A stretch of 64,000 bases of DNA, taken from NCBI GenBank assembly GCA_025602905.1, contig JAHLKI010000026.1:62001-126000 (forward strand). Direction: 5' to 3'. A program made the position numbers and the translations under genes. Each line of letters starts with the position of its first letter. Position 1 is the stretch's first letter. Positions 43,028 to 54,500 of the stretch are shown here, piece after piece. The notes under the pieces are model-generated. The model saw only the letters and a program-made list of their open reading frames with translations. It was not told the origin of the DNA and searched no databases. The DNA comes from Phlyctochytrium arcticum (lineage: Eukaryota > Chytridiomycota > Chytridiomycetes > Chytridiales > Chytridiaceae).

Positions 43028-44200
43028 TTATACCGGAACGGAAGAATTTACTAATAGTTCTATTTTGCGATTGGGTTCTTCTAACTTGAACCGATGAATT
43101 TTATGGTTGACTCGACGCTCGATGGCCTCTCTGACCACTGCATCATTGGCCAACGTGCCGCCAATGTGGACTTCCTGCAATGCCGTTCCACCCTCCACCA
43201 AGGCCAGGATTCCCTCCCGGGTAATGGTGGAACAATTCTCCAAATCCACGATTTTGAGGTGCGGGCACAAGACCACCAGCGACTCTAGAGCGCGATCCGT
43301 CACCAATTTCCCACGGCCGGAAAACCGTTCCAGCTGCGGCGCGTGATGGGCCAGAAGTGTCGCCAAAGCATCTTCCAGTAAGATTTGGCTGGACCCGCTT
43401 GCCGTCCCGCCCGTTACCCGTCCCAGGGCAAAAGACTTGAGGGCCGGCCCCACACTCCCTACCACCCACGTCGCAAACGTGATCCCATCCCCCCGCGTAC
43501 AATCCATTCCCCCCATATCCAGTTCACGCACTGTATGCAGTCGTCGCCATAACCCCTGAAGATCCATAGCCCGCACCGAGGGCAATTGGTAAAAATATCG
43601 GCTCTGCATCCCGCCCACGCTTCCCGACAATGAAATGTGGGATAGCCGGGTACAGGACATGAGGAAATGCTGCAGGGTGCGCGGATCCAGTGGGTCGCAG
43701 AACAGGTGGAGTGAAAGAAGGTGGGGTGTAGCTGACGCGATCCTGTGCAGAAAGGGGGTATCGTCCGGCTCGATAAACCTCACACAACTCAAATCCAAAT
43801 GTCGAACGAATCGATGCGGGGTTTGGGCAAGATCCAGTTCTAGCATCGTCATGTACTGCTTAAAGGAGGATGGGGGTAGATGCGCATAATCAGATGCTGA
43901 TGCTCCGGTCCCACTCCTCCCATTCCCAGTTTTCTTGGCCAGATTTTCCATTTCTTCTAGATGTCGTCCTAAAAATTTCAAAGCGGCATCCTTCCCGCAC
44001 ATCCAGGGGTCCCGCCATACCCAGCGACGCCCAACCCGCTGCCATTGCCAGCAGACCAGGGAACAAGCAGCATAATCCCGCTGCTGATGCCGGTGGTTCT
44101 GCGGCCGCTGAAGGTGTGAAAAGATCAAATCCAGAATTTCGAGTGGGAGGGTTGGTGGTGAACGGGTTTTGGGGATGGCTGCTTTCCGATCATGATTCAT
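43028..44200 (-). CDS. F-box/leucine-rich repeat protein
   Basis: A single exon of 390 residues. The F-box lies at about residues 15-65 (PLEILDLIFSHLQ, CSLVCWQWQRVGRRWVWRDP), the part that binds Skp1 in SCF ubiquitin ligases. The rest consists of irregular leucine-rich repeats of the cysteine-containing/FBXL type (VRHLDLSCVRFI, LSHISLSGSVGG, LVVLCPHLKIVDLENCSTIT, ALQEVHIGGT), the likely substrate-recognition part. The substrate is unknown. It is convergent with the LRRC74-like gene, with about 100 bp between the stops. Confidence 0.88.
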   Translation of the reverse strand: MNHDRKAAIPKTRSPPTLPLEILDLIFSHLQRPQNHRHQQRDYAACSLVCWQWQRVGRRWVWRDPWMCGKDAALKFLGRHLEEMENLAKKTGNGRSGTGASASDYAHLPPSSFKQYMTMLELDLAQTPHRFVRHLDLSCVRFIEPDDTPFLHRIASATPHLLSLHLFCDPLDPRTLQHFLMSCTRLSHISLSGSVGGMQSRYFYQLPSVRAMDLQGLWRRLHTVRELDMGGMDCTRGDGITFATWVVGSVGPALKSFALGRVTGGTASGSSQILLEDALATLLAHHAPQLERFSGRGKLVTDRALESLVVLCPHLKIVDLENCSTITREGILALVEGGTALQEVHIGGTLANDAVVREAIERRVNHKIHRFKLEEPNRKIELLVNSSVPV

Positions 44201-44694
44201 CTATAGCCGCACAGATGATTAGTTTTTTTGTTTAATTTTTTCCAAATTACTTTTACGCACTTCGTCAATATTTATCTCGAGATCAAACTCGAATCGTCCA
44301 AAGTCGAAATCCATCTTTGAGAAGCTCTCATTGAGGTAATGGGGGTTAAACTTTCAAGAGTTAAAGTCCCTTGTATAAGATGTCTCTATTTCACATTTTC
44401 GACGTCAGTGATTTTTTTGGGCGAGGTTGCGGAGTTTCGAAAATCGCGTGACATAAACGGCGCTTTGCGGCAATAATACCGCAAAATCATACCAAAATGA
44501 CATTCTGAGTCGTTGCAAAAAGAACTACCAATATTCTCAATGCAAAAGTAAACCCCAAAGTGAATTTATACATGCAAGTTCATGAGGAGCTTATCTTCAA
44601 GGTAAGTATATATATAAATGAGGTGAGAGTGCAAGTATAAAGCTACTAGTTGTAACTACCGCTACCGCATCAGCTAAGAAAAGTAAGCATCTAA
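44201..44694. other. Intergenic, divergent of F-box and downstream of ANKRD13-like gene
   Basis: No gene seen. A small palindrome (TTTGCGGCAATAATACCGCAAA) at about 44463-44485 is the only structure noticed. Confidence 0.5.
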
Positions 44695-46757
44695 TTACAC
44701 GCTTGCTGCCCATTGCTGTCCTTCACTGCCTTTAATCACTTCCCCAAACCGGTATCCATCCTTCTTGGTTGGTATACGAAACATGTCTGCTTCAATAGGA
44801 AGAGTGCTACTGATGTTGCGAAATGTGATGAGTGTGCTGAGAGGCAGCATGCCAATGGGGATCTCCACTTGAACTATTTCAGTTGGAATAAAAGTTAATA
44901 AAAAAAAGTAGAAAAAAGTTTGCGCGAGCAAAATTTACCTGGAAATCCTGGTGGTAATTGAATGTTGAAAAATTCTTTTAGTGACTGCACATGGTGATTT
45001 GTACCCATCCCCAGTAGTTCCAGTAAGGGCAGCACGGTCTCAATTTTGATGGGAAATTCTTCAGATTGGAGTGAGGGTAGATCCGATGTAGGTGATGCGC
45101 GCCCCACTCCTCCACTTTTTTCATTCTCTTGGGTGGCTGTCGCGGCAGAGGGAGCTGCCTCGCCTTCCTTCAAAAGACGCGTCCGTTCTTCTTCACTACT
45201 CTCATACATCCACAACGTTGCAGTGTATTTTCGCGAAGATGTTTCCAAAGCAAGTGCTCGTCCCGGATGCAAATAGTCCTTCTCCTCCCCGGGAGCGAAA
45301 AATACATCAAATGCAGGTTTATCTGATTCTGGAGGCGGATCCAGGGTTGGCCGAAAGCGGGTCAAGTATGTCATGATACGATTGGGTTGAGGGTCTTGGT
45401 CGACAGATTTCCAGCCGTGCCATTCGCCAGCATCGTATTGGCGTATCAGTTCGTCTTCGTCAGGGGCTTCGGGGGCTGGAAGGTCCTCTTCCTTGAAATC
45501 GGGATTGAGTGACGGAATGGGGGGAAGAGGGGTGGCAAGGAGATGTTCCGTCCTTGTTTTACTGATACATTGGAGACTGTCAACGGACCAGACCCGGGTT
45601 TGCCACGGTCCGATTTGCTCATTGCGGTCCGTCTGAGGCGGGCAAATGTTAGCTAGCAAACTTCATAGCTTCGCAGCTGCTGTCATACCTTAAACGTCCA
45701 GAACCCAGTTTGGGACCGTGACAAGCTGAAGGAGGTAAAGTCAAATTCAGGGGCAGTTACCTAGTTTATAGACAGTTTAGTAGATACTACCGGTTTTGGC
45801 TGCGTACAAATACCTACCATCTTTGTGTTCATGTTCAAAGAAATCTCTTCCTCAATATCCTTATCACCAATGGTAAAGTCGCGCGGCCAGACCCTTTGGA
45901 CCAGTCGTCGTTGGTGATCACAAATCACCAAAGTGGGTCCCGTCTCATGGTCCGTGAAAATAATGGATATATCTCCCCGAATCCAAGAAAGATTCTCAAA
46001 TCCAACTAGAGTGGTATCAATCCGCAAGGATTTGTCCTACGAGATGATCAGTATAAGGCCATAAAATTACACGTCTATAGAGCGGCAAAAGTGCACCTTC
46101 TTATAAATCTGCAAATTTCAGCATTTGGGCGTGTGAGAATGTGTGCTCAAATTCAAAAGTAAGCAATGGGTTGCTGACCTTGTATGTATCAGATGGACAA
46201 AGCGAGCTGATGAAGGGTATAATTGATCTGAATGACCAATGCATCTCTAGGTAGAAATCCTTGAGGTCCTAGAACGACAACTTATCAGAAATGACATTTG
46301 AATACCGGTACGGAAATCCTACCTGTGACAGTCCCTTTAGTAGCTCCATTCCTTTTGACGAAAACCAACGCGCCAATTCTCGTCTTCTCCATCGATATAT
46401 GACTTCTATCGCATCTCTATTACCCCGGCTACATGCCTCCTGGAATGGAGTCCACCCCTCGGCATTCTTGACGATGGTTGACGCACCCGCCTCAAGAAGG
46501 GCGTGCACGCACTGCGCGTGATCAAGGGCAAGCGCAAGAGTGAGTGGGGTCTGCCCGCGGCATACAGAACTCAGAGCTGGATGTGGTGGTGGACCTGGGT
46601 CATCATTTTGTTGTGGAGGAAGTGGAGACTGAGGCGGATCAGAGGGATTGGAAGGCAAAGAGAGAAAGGTTCGGAGGCGCGCAACGTCGTTGTTATAGAT
46701 CAATTTATGTATGTAATACGGATCGCCGCCATTTGCATTATCTGATGCGTTACGCAT
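44695..46757 (-). CDS. ANKRD13-like ankyrin protein
   Basis: Seven exons (46757-46323, 46268-46179, 46108-46097, 46036-45818, 45760-45689, 45632-44939, 44873-44695) keep phase and give 566 residues. Ankyrin repeats come first ([60 protein letters not shown]). The ANKRD13 'GPCR-chaperone' domain follows: [67 protein letters not shown], and near the C-terminus [17 protein letters not shown]. Animal members bind ubiquitinated cargo at endosomes; a similar trafficking role is likely. Exon 3 is only 12 nt (IYKK) yet completes a conserved motif. The start given is the first in-frame ATG; the frame is open about 75 bp further upstream with an AG acceptor near 46835, so one more 5' exon may exist. 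Confidence 0.85.
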
Positions 46758-47107
46758 CTCATCCAGGACTGATGCCTGTATTCTTGGCTGTATCCGTTCG
46801 TCTCTCTTTCCGAGCTCCTTCAAGCACCGTGCAATATCTAGAGATCGCGACGTGTTTTTAGTTCAGTTGCTTCAAAACCTCGTAAACCCTCTATAGAGGA
46901 AGGTCGGCGGTGGTAGCTTTGGGTTCATACCGTGAGTGCAAAGTGTCTACGGCAGATGTGTGCCTTCTTTAGATTGAATACGTCCTCCTGAGTCCTTACC
47001 GCCAAACTGTCGCCTGGCCGGCTCGCTGGGTTGCACAGATGACAGTCGGTCAGACTGGCCGACAACAACGTCCAATTTCGAGTTTCAACTTGGGATTTTG
47101 TGAAAAG

Positions 47108-47707
47108 ATGATCAGAAGGATCCTGAGTACATTCAGCCTTGCCCGCCGACAGCATCAATATCTAGCAAACTTCCATGATACAGGTTCAAGATCCGCTGGT
47201 GCAATCACGAACTCAGAGTCGTCTCAGCCTGTCAACTCAGTCCAAGACCCTCCTTTGGAAGATATCCCCAACCCAGCGACAAAACCTCCTCCCCCGGCCC
47301 ACCCAACCATGCCAGCCCGCCAACTCATTACCATCAATGAATACGATCTTCATGAATCATTTGTGAAAGGATCAGGCCCTGGAGGACAAAAGATAAACAA
47401 ATGCCGGCATCGTGTTCAATTGAAACACATCCCGACGGGTATCCTTGTGGAGTCTCAGCGATTCCGTGATTTGACCTCTAATCGCAAAGAAGCTCGAAAG
47501 CTTCTCAAGTTGAAATTGGATCACATGGTGAATGGTGAAACTTCCAAGGTAGCGATCAAGAGAGCCAAGGAAGTCAAGCGGAAGAAAAAACAGGCACAAA
47601 AGGCTCAAAAAAAGTATGGCACGAAAAATGCCGATGAGGACAACGAGGAGTTGTCCGGCGATTCTCAACAAGTGGGAAGCGAGCAAAGTGATACCCCAAA
47701 AGGCTGA
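47108..47707 (+). CDS. Mitochondrial ribosome-rescue factor (mtRF-R/C12orf65 type)
   Basis: A single exon of 199 residues from the ATG at 47108, chosen because it starts an Arg-rich amphipathic mitochondrial presequence (MIRRILSTFSLARRQHQYL); an ATG at 47039 is in frame but gives no presequence. After a Pro-rich spacer comes the catalytic domain of class I release factors with the GGQ motif (FVKGSGPGGQKINKCRHRVQ) and LKHIPTGILVESQRFRDL. The C-terminal tail is long, Lys-rich and helical (KRAKEVKRKKKQAQKAQKK), as used by codon-independent rescue factors to sense an empty mRNA channel. No codon-recognition domain is present. It should hydrolyse peptidyl-tRNA on stalled mitochondrial ribosomes. 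Confidence 0.9.
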   Translation: MIRRILSTFSLARRQHQYLANFHDTGSRSAGAITNSESSQPVNSVQDPPLEDIPNPATKPPPPAHPTMPARQLITINEYDLHESFVKGSGPGGQKINKCRHRVQLKHIPTGILVESQRFRDLTSNRKEARKLLKLKLDHMVNGETSKVAIKRAKEVKRKKKQAQKAQKKYGTKNADEDNEELSGDSQQVGSEQSDTPKG

Positions 47708-47890
47708 TGCAACAGCTGACTGGTAACTTCTCACTATTCTGGGGGCTGGCAGTACCAAGATGGATTACAGGATACAAGTACAGCAGAAGACGCGTGCAGA
47801 GGTAGTGACCGCCAAGGTCAAATAGGTGTGGCATATAACCAACCTGGAGGAAGGGGGACTATCCTATGTATATACATACGAAAGCTAATA

Positions 47891-49745
47891 CTATCGCTTG
47901 AAAACATCCGGGACTTGAGACGTGGCCAAAAGGCTGAATACAATCTTGGCCATATTCTTGGTGCTCGTTACGTCGCGGTTGGATAGTTTCATTCGCGCTC
48001 CCCACTTCGGGGTCCATGCCTGCTTGACGCACTCTGGGTTTGGACAACCCAGCAGGCCGTGGACGGTTTCGGTGGCTCCTGCAGCCCGTCGCCATGGTCG
48101 GGAAGAGGGGCGTGTGGCAAATCCTTTCAGCAACTCTCCTTCGCACTGGTCGCATCTTGATGATGTCCGGAATTCGTCTATGAGGTAGCATGGAATCCTG
48201 TTTCGGCGAAAAAGGGTGCGGAAGCCAACGGTTTTGCTTGAGGTCTGGAATTTCAGCGTTCTTCCAGCATCATTCCAGTCGCCGAGTACCACTGAAAAGA
48301 CTTTGCCGAACTTCCGACGCATGTTGTTGATCAAGCGACTTTCCGTCTTCTGCCGCAAACAGAAGGCCTTGAAGCGGTTGACTCTGTGGATAGGTTGGTC
48401 GTAGAAGGGCTGAAGCACAGGCGCATTGGAGGTAAAGGCCACAACATAGTCGGCAAATCTTGGGGTGTCTAATGACTTGTGCGTAGGGATTGCCGTCTCC
48501 AGGTCATCGATCCCGACGGCACGCAGTAGATCTTGACGGCGACGGGAAAACATTCGCGAGCGGGTCTCCCTGACCCGCTGATTGGCAGTATACCTGAAGG
48601 ACGTTCCTTCAGTAATGTCCCGGCAAAAGAGAAGATCTCTTTTGTTAGGGTCTATCACAACGATCTTCTCGGATTGACGAAGCTCGTCAAGGTGGTGTTC
48701 CACGTATTGCTGCTTCACCTCTTGTTGCAAAATAGTCTTGGACTTGCGTGGTCTTCGGTGACCATAGATTATCCCCGGTTTTTTCAAATGGATCGATGCG
48801 CTCCATCCATCAGTGCTGATTGCATAGTCAAAGTGGAGGCCCATCTGCTTGCGGTGCTTGAAAACTTTCTTGTCCAGTCGAACTACTTGGGACCACAGCT
48901 CCTGCTTCCGCTCTGCTGTCAATGTGCCGATGCGTCGTTGTGACATGTCCAGGATGTTGAGACATAGAATAATAGTATCGATTCGGACGGTTGATTGGAT
49001 TCTTGTGCGACGAAGGGGGATTGCGGTGAATTGAGGCAGTCCATGGAGCTCGAACAGGCGAGACAACTCGCAGTAAGGGCCCAAGTATGCTAGAGGGTCC
49101 GCAACAACTTGGTAGTGGATGCAATCGTCTTGAGCAGGGAATATACCCCACACCTCCTGTAAGAGCTCCCATTCCAAAGCAGACAGCCCAGCAATCTCCT
49201 CAAGCGTGGGATAGGTTGAGAAGGTCGCGGCGCAGATGGGCACAATATTGCTTCACCTGCTCTTTCCAGTCAGGAAGTCCCTTGAGGATACGAATGGCGG
49301 CTTTCACTCCCAATCTTGTGTTGATGTAGCGGAGATACATCCGCACAAAGTGCTCTTGGACGTTGACTCTGAGATTGGTCAGGATGCTGTCTCCAACATA
49401 GTGTGAGGTTTGTTGGTCATGTCGGAGATGAGGATGAGCGAAGTTGAAGATGGAGCAGTATCCTTCGACAAACGGCCACAGTAAGTCTTGAAGGGCGAGA
49501 GATGCAGGTCCCAGCCGCTGACTTGGTCCTTTGTTGAGAAGGACAAAGGCCATGTAAATGTGCTCCTTTGTGATTGCTGGAAAGTCTAGGCCGTTGAAGT
49601 GCGAAAGCCAATACTTGAGAAAAAAGGTGGTGTGTTGAGCAAGATGGTGCACCGTGCGGATATGGGCAGCAATGGGTTCTTTGAATTCTTTCTTCAGAAT
49701 GCTAGACAGGTAGCACTTTGTTGTTGCGTGTGTTTGAGCCGACAT
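47891..49745 (-). CDS. Fanzor RNA-guided endonuclease (eukaryotic TnpB homologue)
   Basis: Two exons (49745-49257 and 49198-47891) with a 58-nt GT-AG intron give 598 residues. The N-terminal ~320 residues are helical and divergent. The RuvC part is clear: a lead-in strand HFDYAISTDGWSASIHL, first Asp in EKIVVIDPNKRDLLFCRD (about 346), then FRYTANQRVRETRSRMF, VVLGDWNDAGRTLKF, the Fanzor-type Glu in CYLIDEFRTSSRC (about 505), a zinc ribbon (CDQC and CPNPEC, about 512-553), and the final Asp in NRDVTSTKNM (about 572). All catalytic and zinc positions are present, so it looks active. Family members cut DNA guided by a noncoding RNA usually encoded beside the gene and ride on various transposons. 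No companion transposase or convincing element ends were found here. It lies between the rescue factor and a small gene. Confidence 0.9.
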
Positions 49746-49854
49746 TGATGCATGAAGGCGTCACTGTTCAAGTTCTAAAAGGAAAAAAACCACGTCGTTA
49801 GCAAAAGAAAGAAAATAGGGAGAGCCATCAGTGATACGTGCCTAAGTTTTTGGT

Positions 49855-49925
49855 CAGTTTCGGCGAGACAGAGAGAGGGTGCGAGAGCCAGAGAGAGAGG
49901 GGGTGCGAGAGCCAGAGAAAGAGGC
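49855..49925 (-). repeat. Purine-rich short tandem repeat upstream of Fanzor
   Basis: Two to three copies of a GAGAG...GGGTGCGAGAGCCAGAGA unit. Located 110-180 bp upstream of the Fanzor start codon. Confidence 0.6.
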
Positions 49926-50444
49926 CAATGTGAGATTTGTGATGGTTGGTTGTTGGTGAATGAAGAGTGTCTATAGGATCGTCGTAAAAGTTTGCAACCA
50001 GGAGTAGGAGGTTCAAGTAAATGAGTGACGGGGACGTACCGCGAGCGGGGCCTTTTATAGGAGGGGGGAGGGTCCGGGAGGGTCCGGGAGGGGAGGAGGG
50101 GAGGAGGTGCAAAGTATCATAGATCGAGTCGGAGTTAGTCGACGGCGCTGCTCGGCTAAACTCGGGTAGCCGGCCAAGCCAAGGGCAATAATGCCGCGCG
50201 TTTCCTGAAACTGAACTTTGCAGTCTTTGCTCCTTGTTTCAGAGCTCCGACTCATAGATGCGTCGTCGCAGCGTCGAATAGAAATTCCTGAGAGAAATTC
50301 TGGACTGCAGAGTCGTGCAGGTATCCTCAATCGCCGGCAGAGCTGTTCGCGTGGCCGCCGCCCAAACCGATCGCACGTCTTCTTCGTCAAACTCCGTGGT
50401 GCGGACAGGGATTTTGATAAACACACGCAGAAACGACGTCGGGA

Positions 50445-50645
50445 AATATACATGAGGTCGGGGGAAGACCCCCCGAACCCCCCCCTCCAGGTGCGGGCAG
50501 CTTTGGAATTGTAGTGTTCTAAAAAGGCACCCACAATACGTCCACAACCGAGATCTCAAAAATAAATGGAAAATTATGAGTGAGACACTATGAGTGAAAC
50601 AAATATACATGAGGTCGGGGGGAGACCCCCCGAACCCCCCCTTCT
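50445..50645. repeat. Pair of G/C hairpin repeats
   Basis: About 40 bp starting AATATACATGAGGTCGGGGG occurs at about 50445 and again at about 50600, each followed by AGACCCCCCGAACCCCCCC. Each copy can fold as a GC-rich hairpin (GGTCGGGGG with CCCCCCGAAC). Direct orientation, 155 bp apart. It could be a small interspersed repeat or an end feature of the Fanzor locus. Confidence 0.65.
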
Positions 50646-50909
50646 CCTGCCTGCCGGCGGCCTTCAGAGAAAGTGTACCAAGCTAGTGTGGCGGCGGAAA
50701 GTAATGGCATATACATACACACAGCTATCCTACAGGAGCCGCCAGCACCAACTGATTGAGAACCCTCCCGTCTAGGTCATCTACCGAGGTAGACCCAGCG
50801 TAAACTGACTCGGAAAAAGCTTTGATCTAGCTACTAGACACATTATACATGCAATACAAAACGGTTGGTAGAACCGGATAATGCATCCACCACTACGCGA
50901 GAAATCCTA

Positions 50910-51191
50910 CTAGGCCGGTGTCCGAATCTCTTGGTGGCTGTGAACCTGAATCTTGCCGTCGGGAGCGAATAACCGGGTGGATTCCCAAGTCGGAGGATCT
51001 TCGGATACTATGTACAATACATTGATCAGCTTTAAACAGAAAGAGAAGGGGTAATGGCAAACATTCACGAGCCTTACCTGCAATCGCAGTAGCATAATAG
51101 CTGAACTGGAAGCTTGCCCATTCATCACTGGCTCAGAGCAGCGAGTTGCACCATCGGGAGGACGTGGACCCATGCATCACCAAATCGTCAT
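50910..51191 (-). CDS. Possible 52-residue protein, three exons
   Basis: Exons 51191-51181 (11 nt), 51127-51078 and 51007-50910 join in phase to 52 residues (DEWASFQFSYYATAIA, then SEDPPTWESTRLFAPDGKI and a short tail). Intron ends are GT-AG with 53 and 70 nt. The composition is protein-like, but I do not recognise a family, and an 11-nt first exon is a weak start. A longer first exon further upstream is an alternative. The region up to 51480 shows only short repeats (TACCAAGCTAAACAGTTCG and TACTAAGCTAAAAAGTCCG). Confidence 0.35.
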
Positions 51192-51547
51192 TTTCAGATA
51201 TACTGGTGAACGAGGCGCAGGTCTAAAAAAGCAGGGGGACGTTGAGGAGACATGCCTTTTATAGACGGAGCGTGGGAACATTTGCCACCTTGTTTATCGA
51301 TAACAAACGCGCGTCGTTTATCTATGCCACTCTTTTTCACCGCCAAGCTATGTACCAAGCTAAACAGTTCGCAAACGTAAGCCCAATAAGTCCACATTTG
51401 GACAAAGTGTACTAAGCTAAAAAGTCCGATAACGTGATAGGACAGACAACTCTGAACTCTCACTTAGAAAGGTAGATGTACAAGTGCAGAAATGCACGAA
51501 AACATTCAGAATATGGACATCCGCTGCGCCGGAGTGACACCCGGATC

Positions 51548-54500
51548 TCAGCGTCGCCGCTTCTTGGCACTTACTCCAACCGGCGCCTCATCCTGTCCCA
51601 AGATATGGCTAGAGTTATAGACATCAGTTGGCATTCCTCGTCTACATTAAGTCATATCTGGTAGTACCTGTCGCATTCGACTTTCATTCTCAACAGTCCT
51701 GTTAAGACAAACTCGTTGGTATAGATTTTGAAGCCGGTCTTCTGAAGTTTTTTAATCTCGGTCGCATCGCCCGCATCCCCAAGAATGACATGCTTCTCGT
51801 TCTCCGGGTCCAACGTTCCTGTATCTTCACACATCACGCCACCTGCCGCCTGCAGAATTTGCAACATCTCTTCTTTTGGTGGTTTGACGGAGGGTGTTGC
51901 GTAAAATGTCAAACCTTCAAAAAGCCGAGACTGGTTTGGTTTTTGAGCGTGAAGAAGAGAAGACTTCAGGCTAAACCCGTATTGTTTCTCAGAGCGGGCA
52001 TCTTTCAAAAAATACTTGGATTCGCCTATAGATAGAGTTTTAATGTCCTTACTTCACGAAAATATATGTTATTAGATCAGATTTCATACCAGTAAATCGT
52101 TTGTCCTTCTTGCACGCATCCAGCCATCTCACGTTGACAATATGCTTTCCCGCTGAAAGAGCACACAAGAATTTTACAGTGCGTCTGATTTTATCGGTCA
52201 CTAGGTGTGTGCACTGGCTCCAATCATCTACAATTCTGCCACCGAGGGCCGACACAATCTTCACATGTTCATTCAGTTCCTTTTCCCAATCAACAACGGC
52301 TGAAACATCATCGTACCTCTCGTCTTTCATCATCTTCGGGGATACCAGTGAACATGATGCAGGTTTCACGAGTTTCTTTTTCGTCCTTGGCAGACGTGGG
52401 GGAGCTGTCGGAAGGTTCTACATACTTGGTTTCGTCGACGTCACTGAGGGAGGAATTAATCGTCGGTTGCTTGGAAAGCGCTGGTTTGGCATGCTTGCGT
52501 TGCCTAAATAAACACACAAATTAGATTCAAAAGACTGTGCTTCTAATAAATCTGGCATGAAATGACGCACTGTTTTTCTAGCGAGGAAGGTGCTGGTGTA
52601 CCCGGAGTACTCATTGCATCCTTTGCTTTCAGCAGGGCTGCGTCTTCTCGCACTTCAATATCTGGCGTACTTTCCGGCTGGGGTGTGGCCGGCGATCTCT
52701 TTTTTCTTGATGTTTTTGGTTCTGCTGCGGCGCGTTTCCGCTTCGCTGGCGGTTTGGACTTTACTGGAGGAGAGGAGGTAACGGACTGAGAGGGCGCGGG
52801 CGTAATCGACGGAGAGGGCGCAGCAGAATTAGGCACTGAACTGGCAGACGTGTCTATATCCATTCGCCTTAAACACAAAATCGCATAAGTTAGTCGGCAA
52901 GAATAGCTGTTAAGAATACGGATCCTGGTGGTACTGACATGTATGCCTCTTGGGATTCGTCCATGCTGAGGCCCTGGATTGGTTTTCGTACTGATCGTGA
53001 ACGGACAGGTGGTGGGGAACTGTCGGGATCTGCATCATCTGGGAATGGTGGAGGAGAGATGCTCTTGCCAGTCTTTGCGGGGGTATCGTGCGTCGGTGCT
53101 GATATGAGAGGTGGCGTAGATTCTTTCTGATCCGAGATGGACCGATTGCTTTTCAATGAAGCTGGAGACTTGACAGTCCTGTTCGACCGCGCGCTCTTTA
53201 AAGGTGGAGTAGCGACCGTGAATGAAGATGCTGTCTCATCCGGTGGTAGAACTTGATCCGTCGATGCCCCTTCGGGAGTTGGGACGTCACCTAGCCCATG
53301 ATGCTCGAGGCCTGCCCCTTCATCATCGGTTTCATCACCACCGAGGTCAACATCCAGTTTATCACCAAACAGCTCAGGACTCGCACCCGGTTCCAGATTG
53401 GAAAAGTCGTCATCATCAGCTGTTGAGGGAAAGTTGGACTGAGCTGTAGGGGGTATAGTAGGAGGATACGCGTCCTCTACGGCTGGGACAGTTTTATCGA
53501 CATCCATGTCTGCCCTTGAGAGCTCCATGTTTCCGCCATCATCCATATCATCCTCGCTTTCTGATTCAGACGCCAAAAAACCACGCGAGCTGTGCGTTTT
53601 CGTAACCAGAGGCTTGTCATCATCTTGCTTCGGCTCCTCCGGAATGTTTTGTATGGTCGCGGAGATAGCGTCAGAGTTCGGACCACTACCTTTAGAGGGG
53701 GATGAGGGTGGTCGGTCATCTTCATCGGAAGATTCAATCTTCCCTCTTGAGCGACGTCCTTCCAGACCAGCATCCTCCTCTTGTGCTTTGGTGAGTCGGG
53801 ATAGAAGACTAGCAGGCTTTACGAGCACCACACCATTTGCTGTTTGTTTCTGTGAGTTGCTCTCATCGCGACTAAGCATAGCCACGGCGGCTGCCTTAAG
53901 ACCTCCACCTGAGGCCATGACCTTCGCACTGGGTGAATGAAAGTCGTTGTCTTGTGCTTGAACCGAGGATAAAGAAGGTATGGCTTGCGTAGCTGCCACA
54001 CTCAGCGTAACCAGCTGTGTGGGCGTGATTGAACTCATCTGGCTAGGCTTAGCAGGATGCAAACCAGAAGATCCATAAGAGTGATCTTTCGAGGATGCGG
54101 TGGGGAAGCCATTGAGACTTAAAACAGCTTCCATCACACCTTCAACTACCGATGGTGTTGCCAAGGATGGAGTTGCAAGAGAGGAGATGGCATTCTCATC
54201 GATCCAGTAACGACACTTCGCCGGCTCAAATGTGCAATGTTTATTTTGCGAAAGTTGGTACATCCGGAAAGGTCTTATACGATACTCTGTTTTGCCGAAT
54301 GTTGTTCCATTGGTGGAATCTAGGTCTTCCAGAAAGTGCTCGGCACCATCCGGCGACACCTCTGTAGCTGAATTAGGAACGAGTCAAGAGAGTAGGATAT
54401 ACATTAAGTCTCACCAATAATGGCATGAACGTTACTAACGCCCGTTGCCGGGAGACATACGTCGCATTGTGTTGGAGATCTTCCGATCAAATTGATGCCC

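Noticed and set aside
47758..50900. Inverted ends for a Fanzor-carrying transposon
   Set aside because: Only weak matches around CTATCCTA/TATACATAC on both sides, not in inverted orientation; no target duplication seen.
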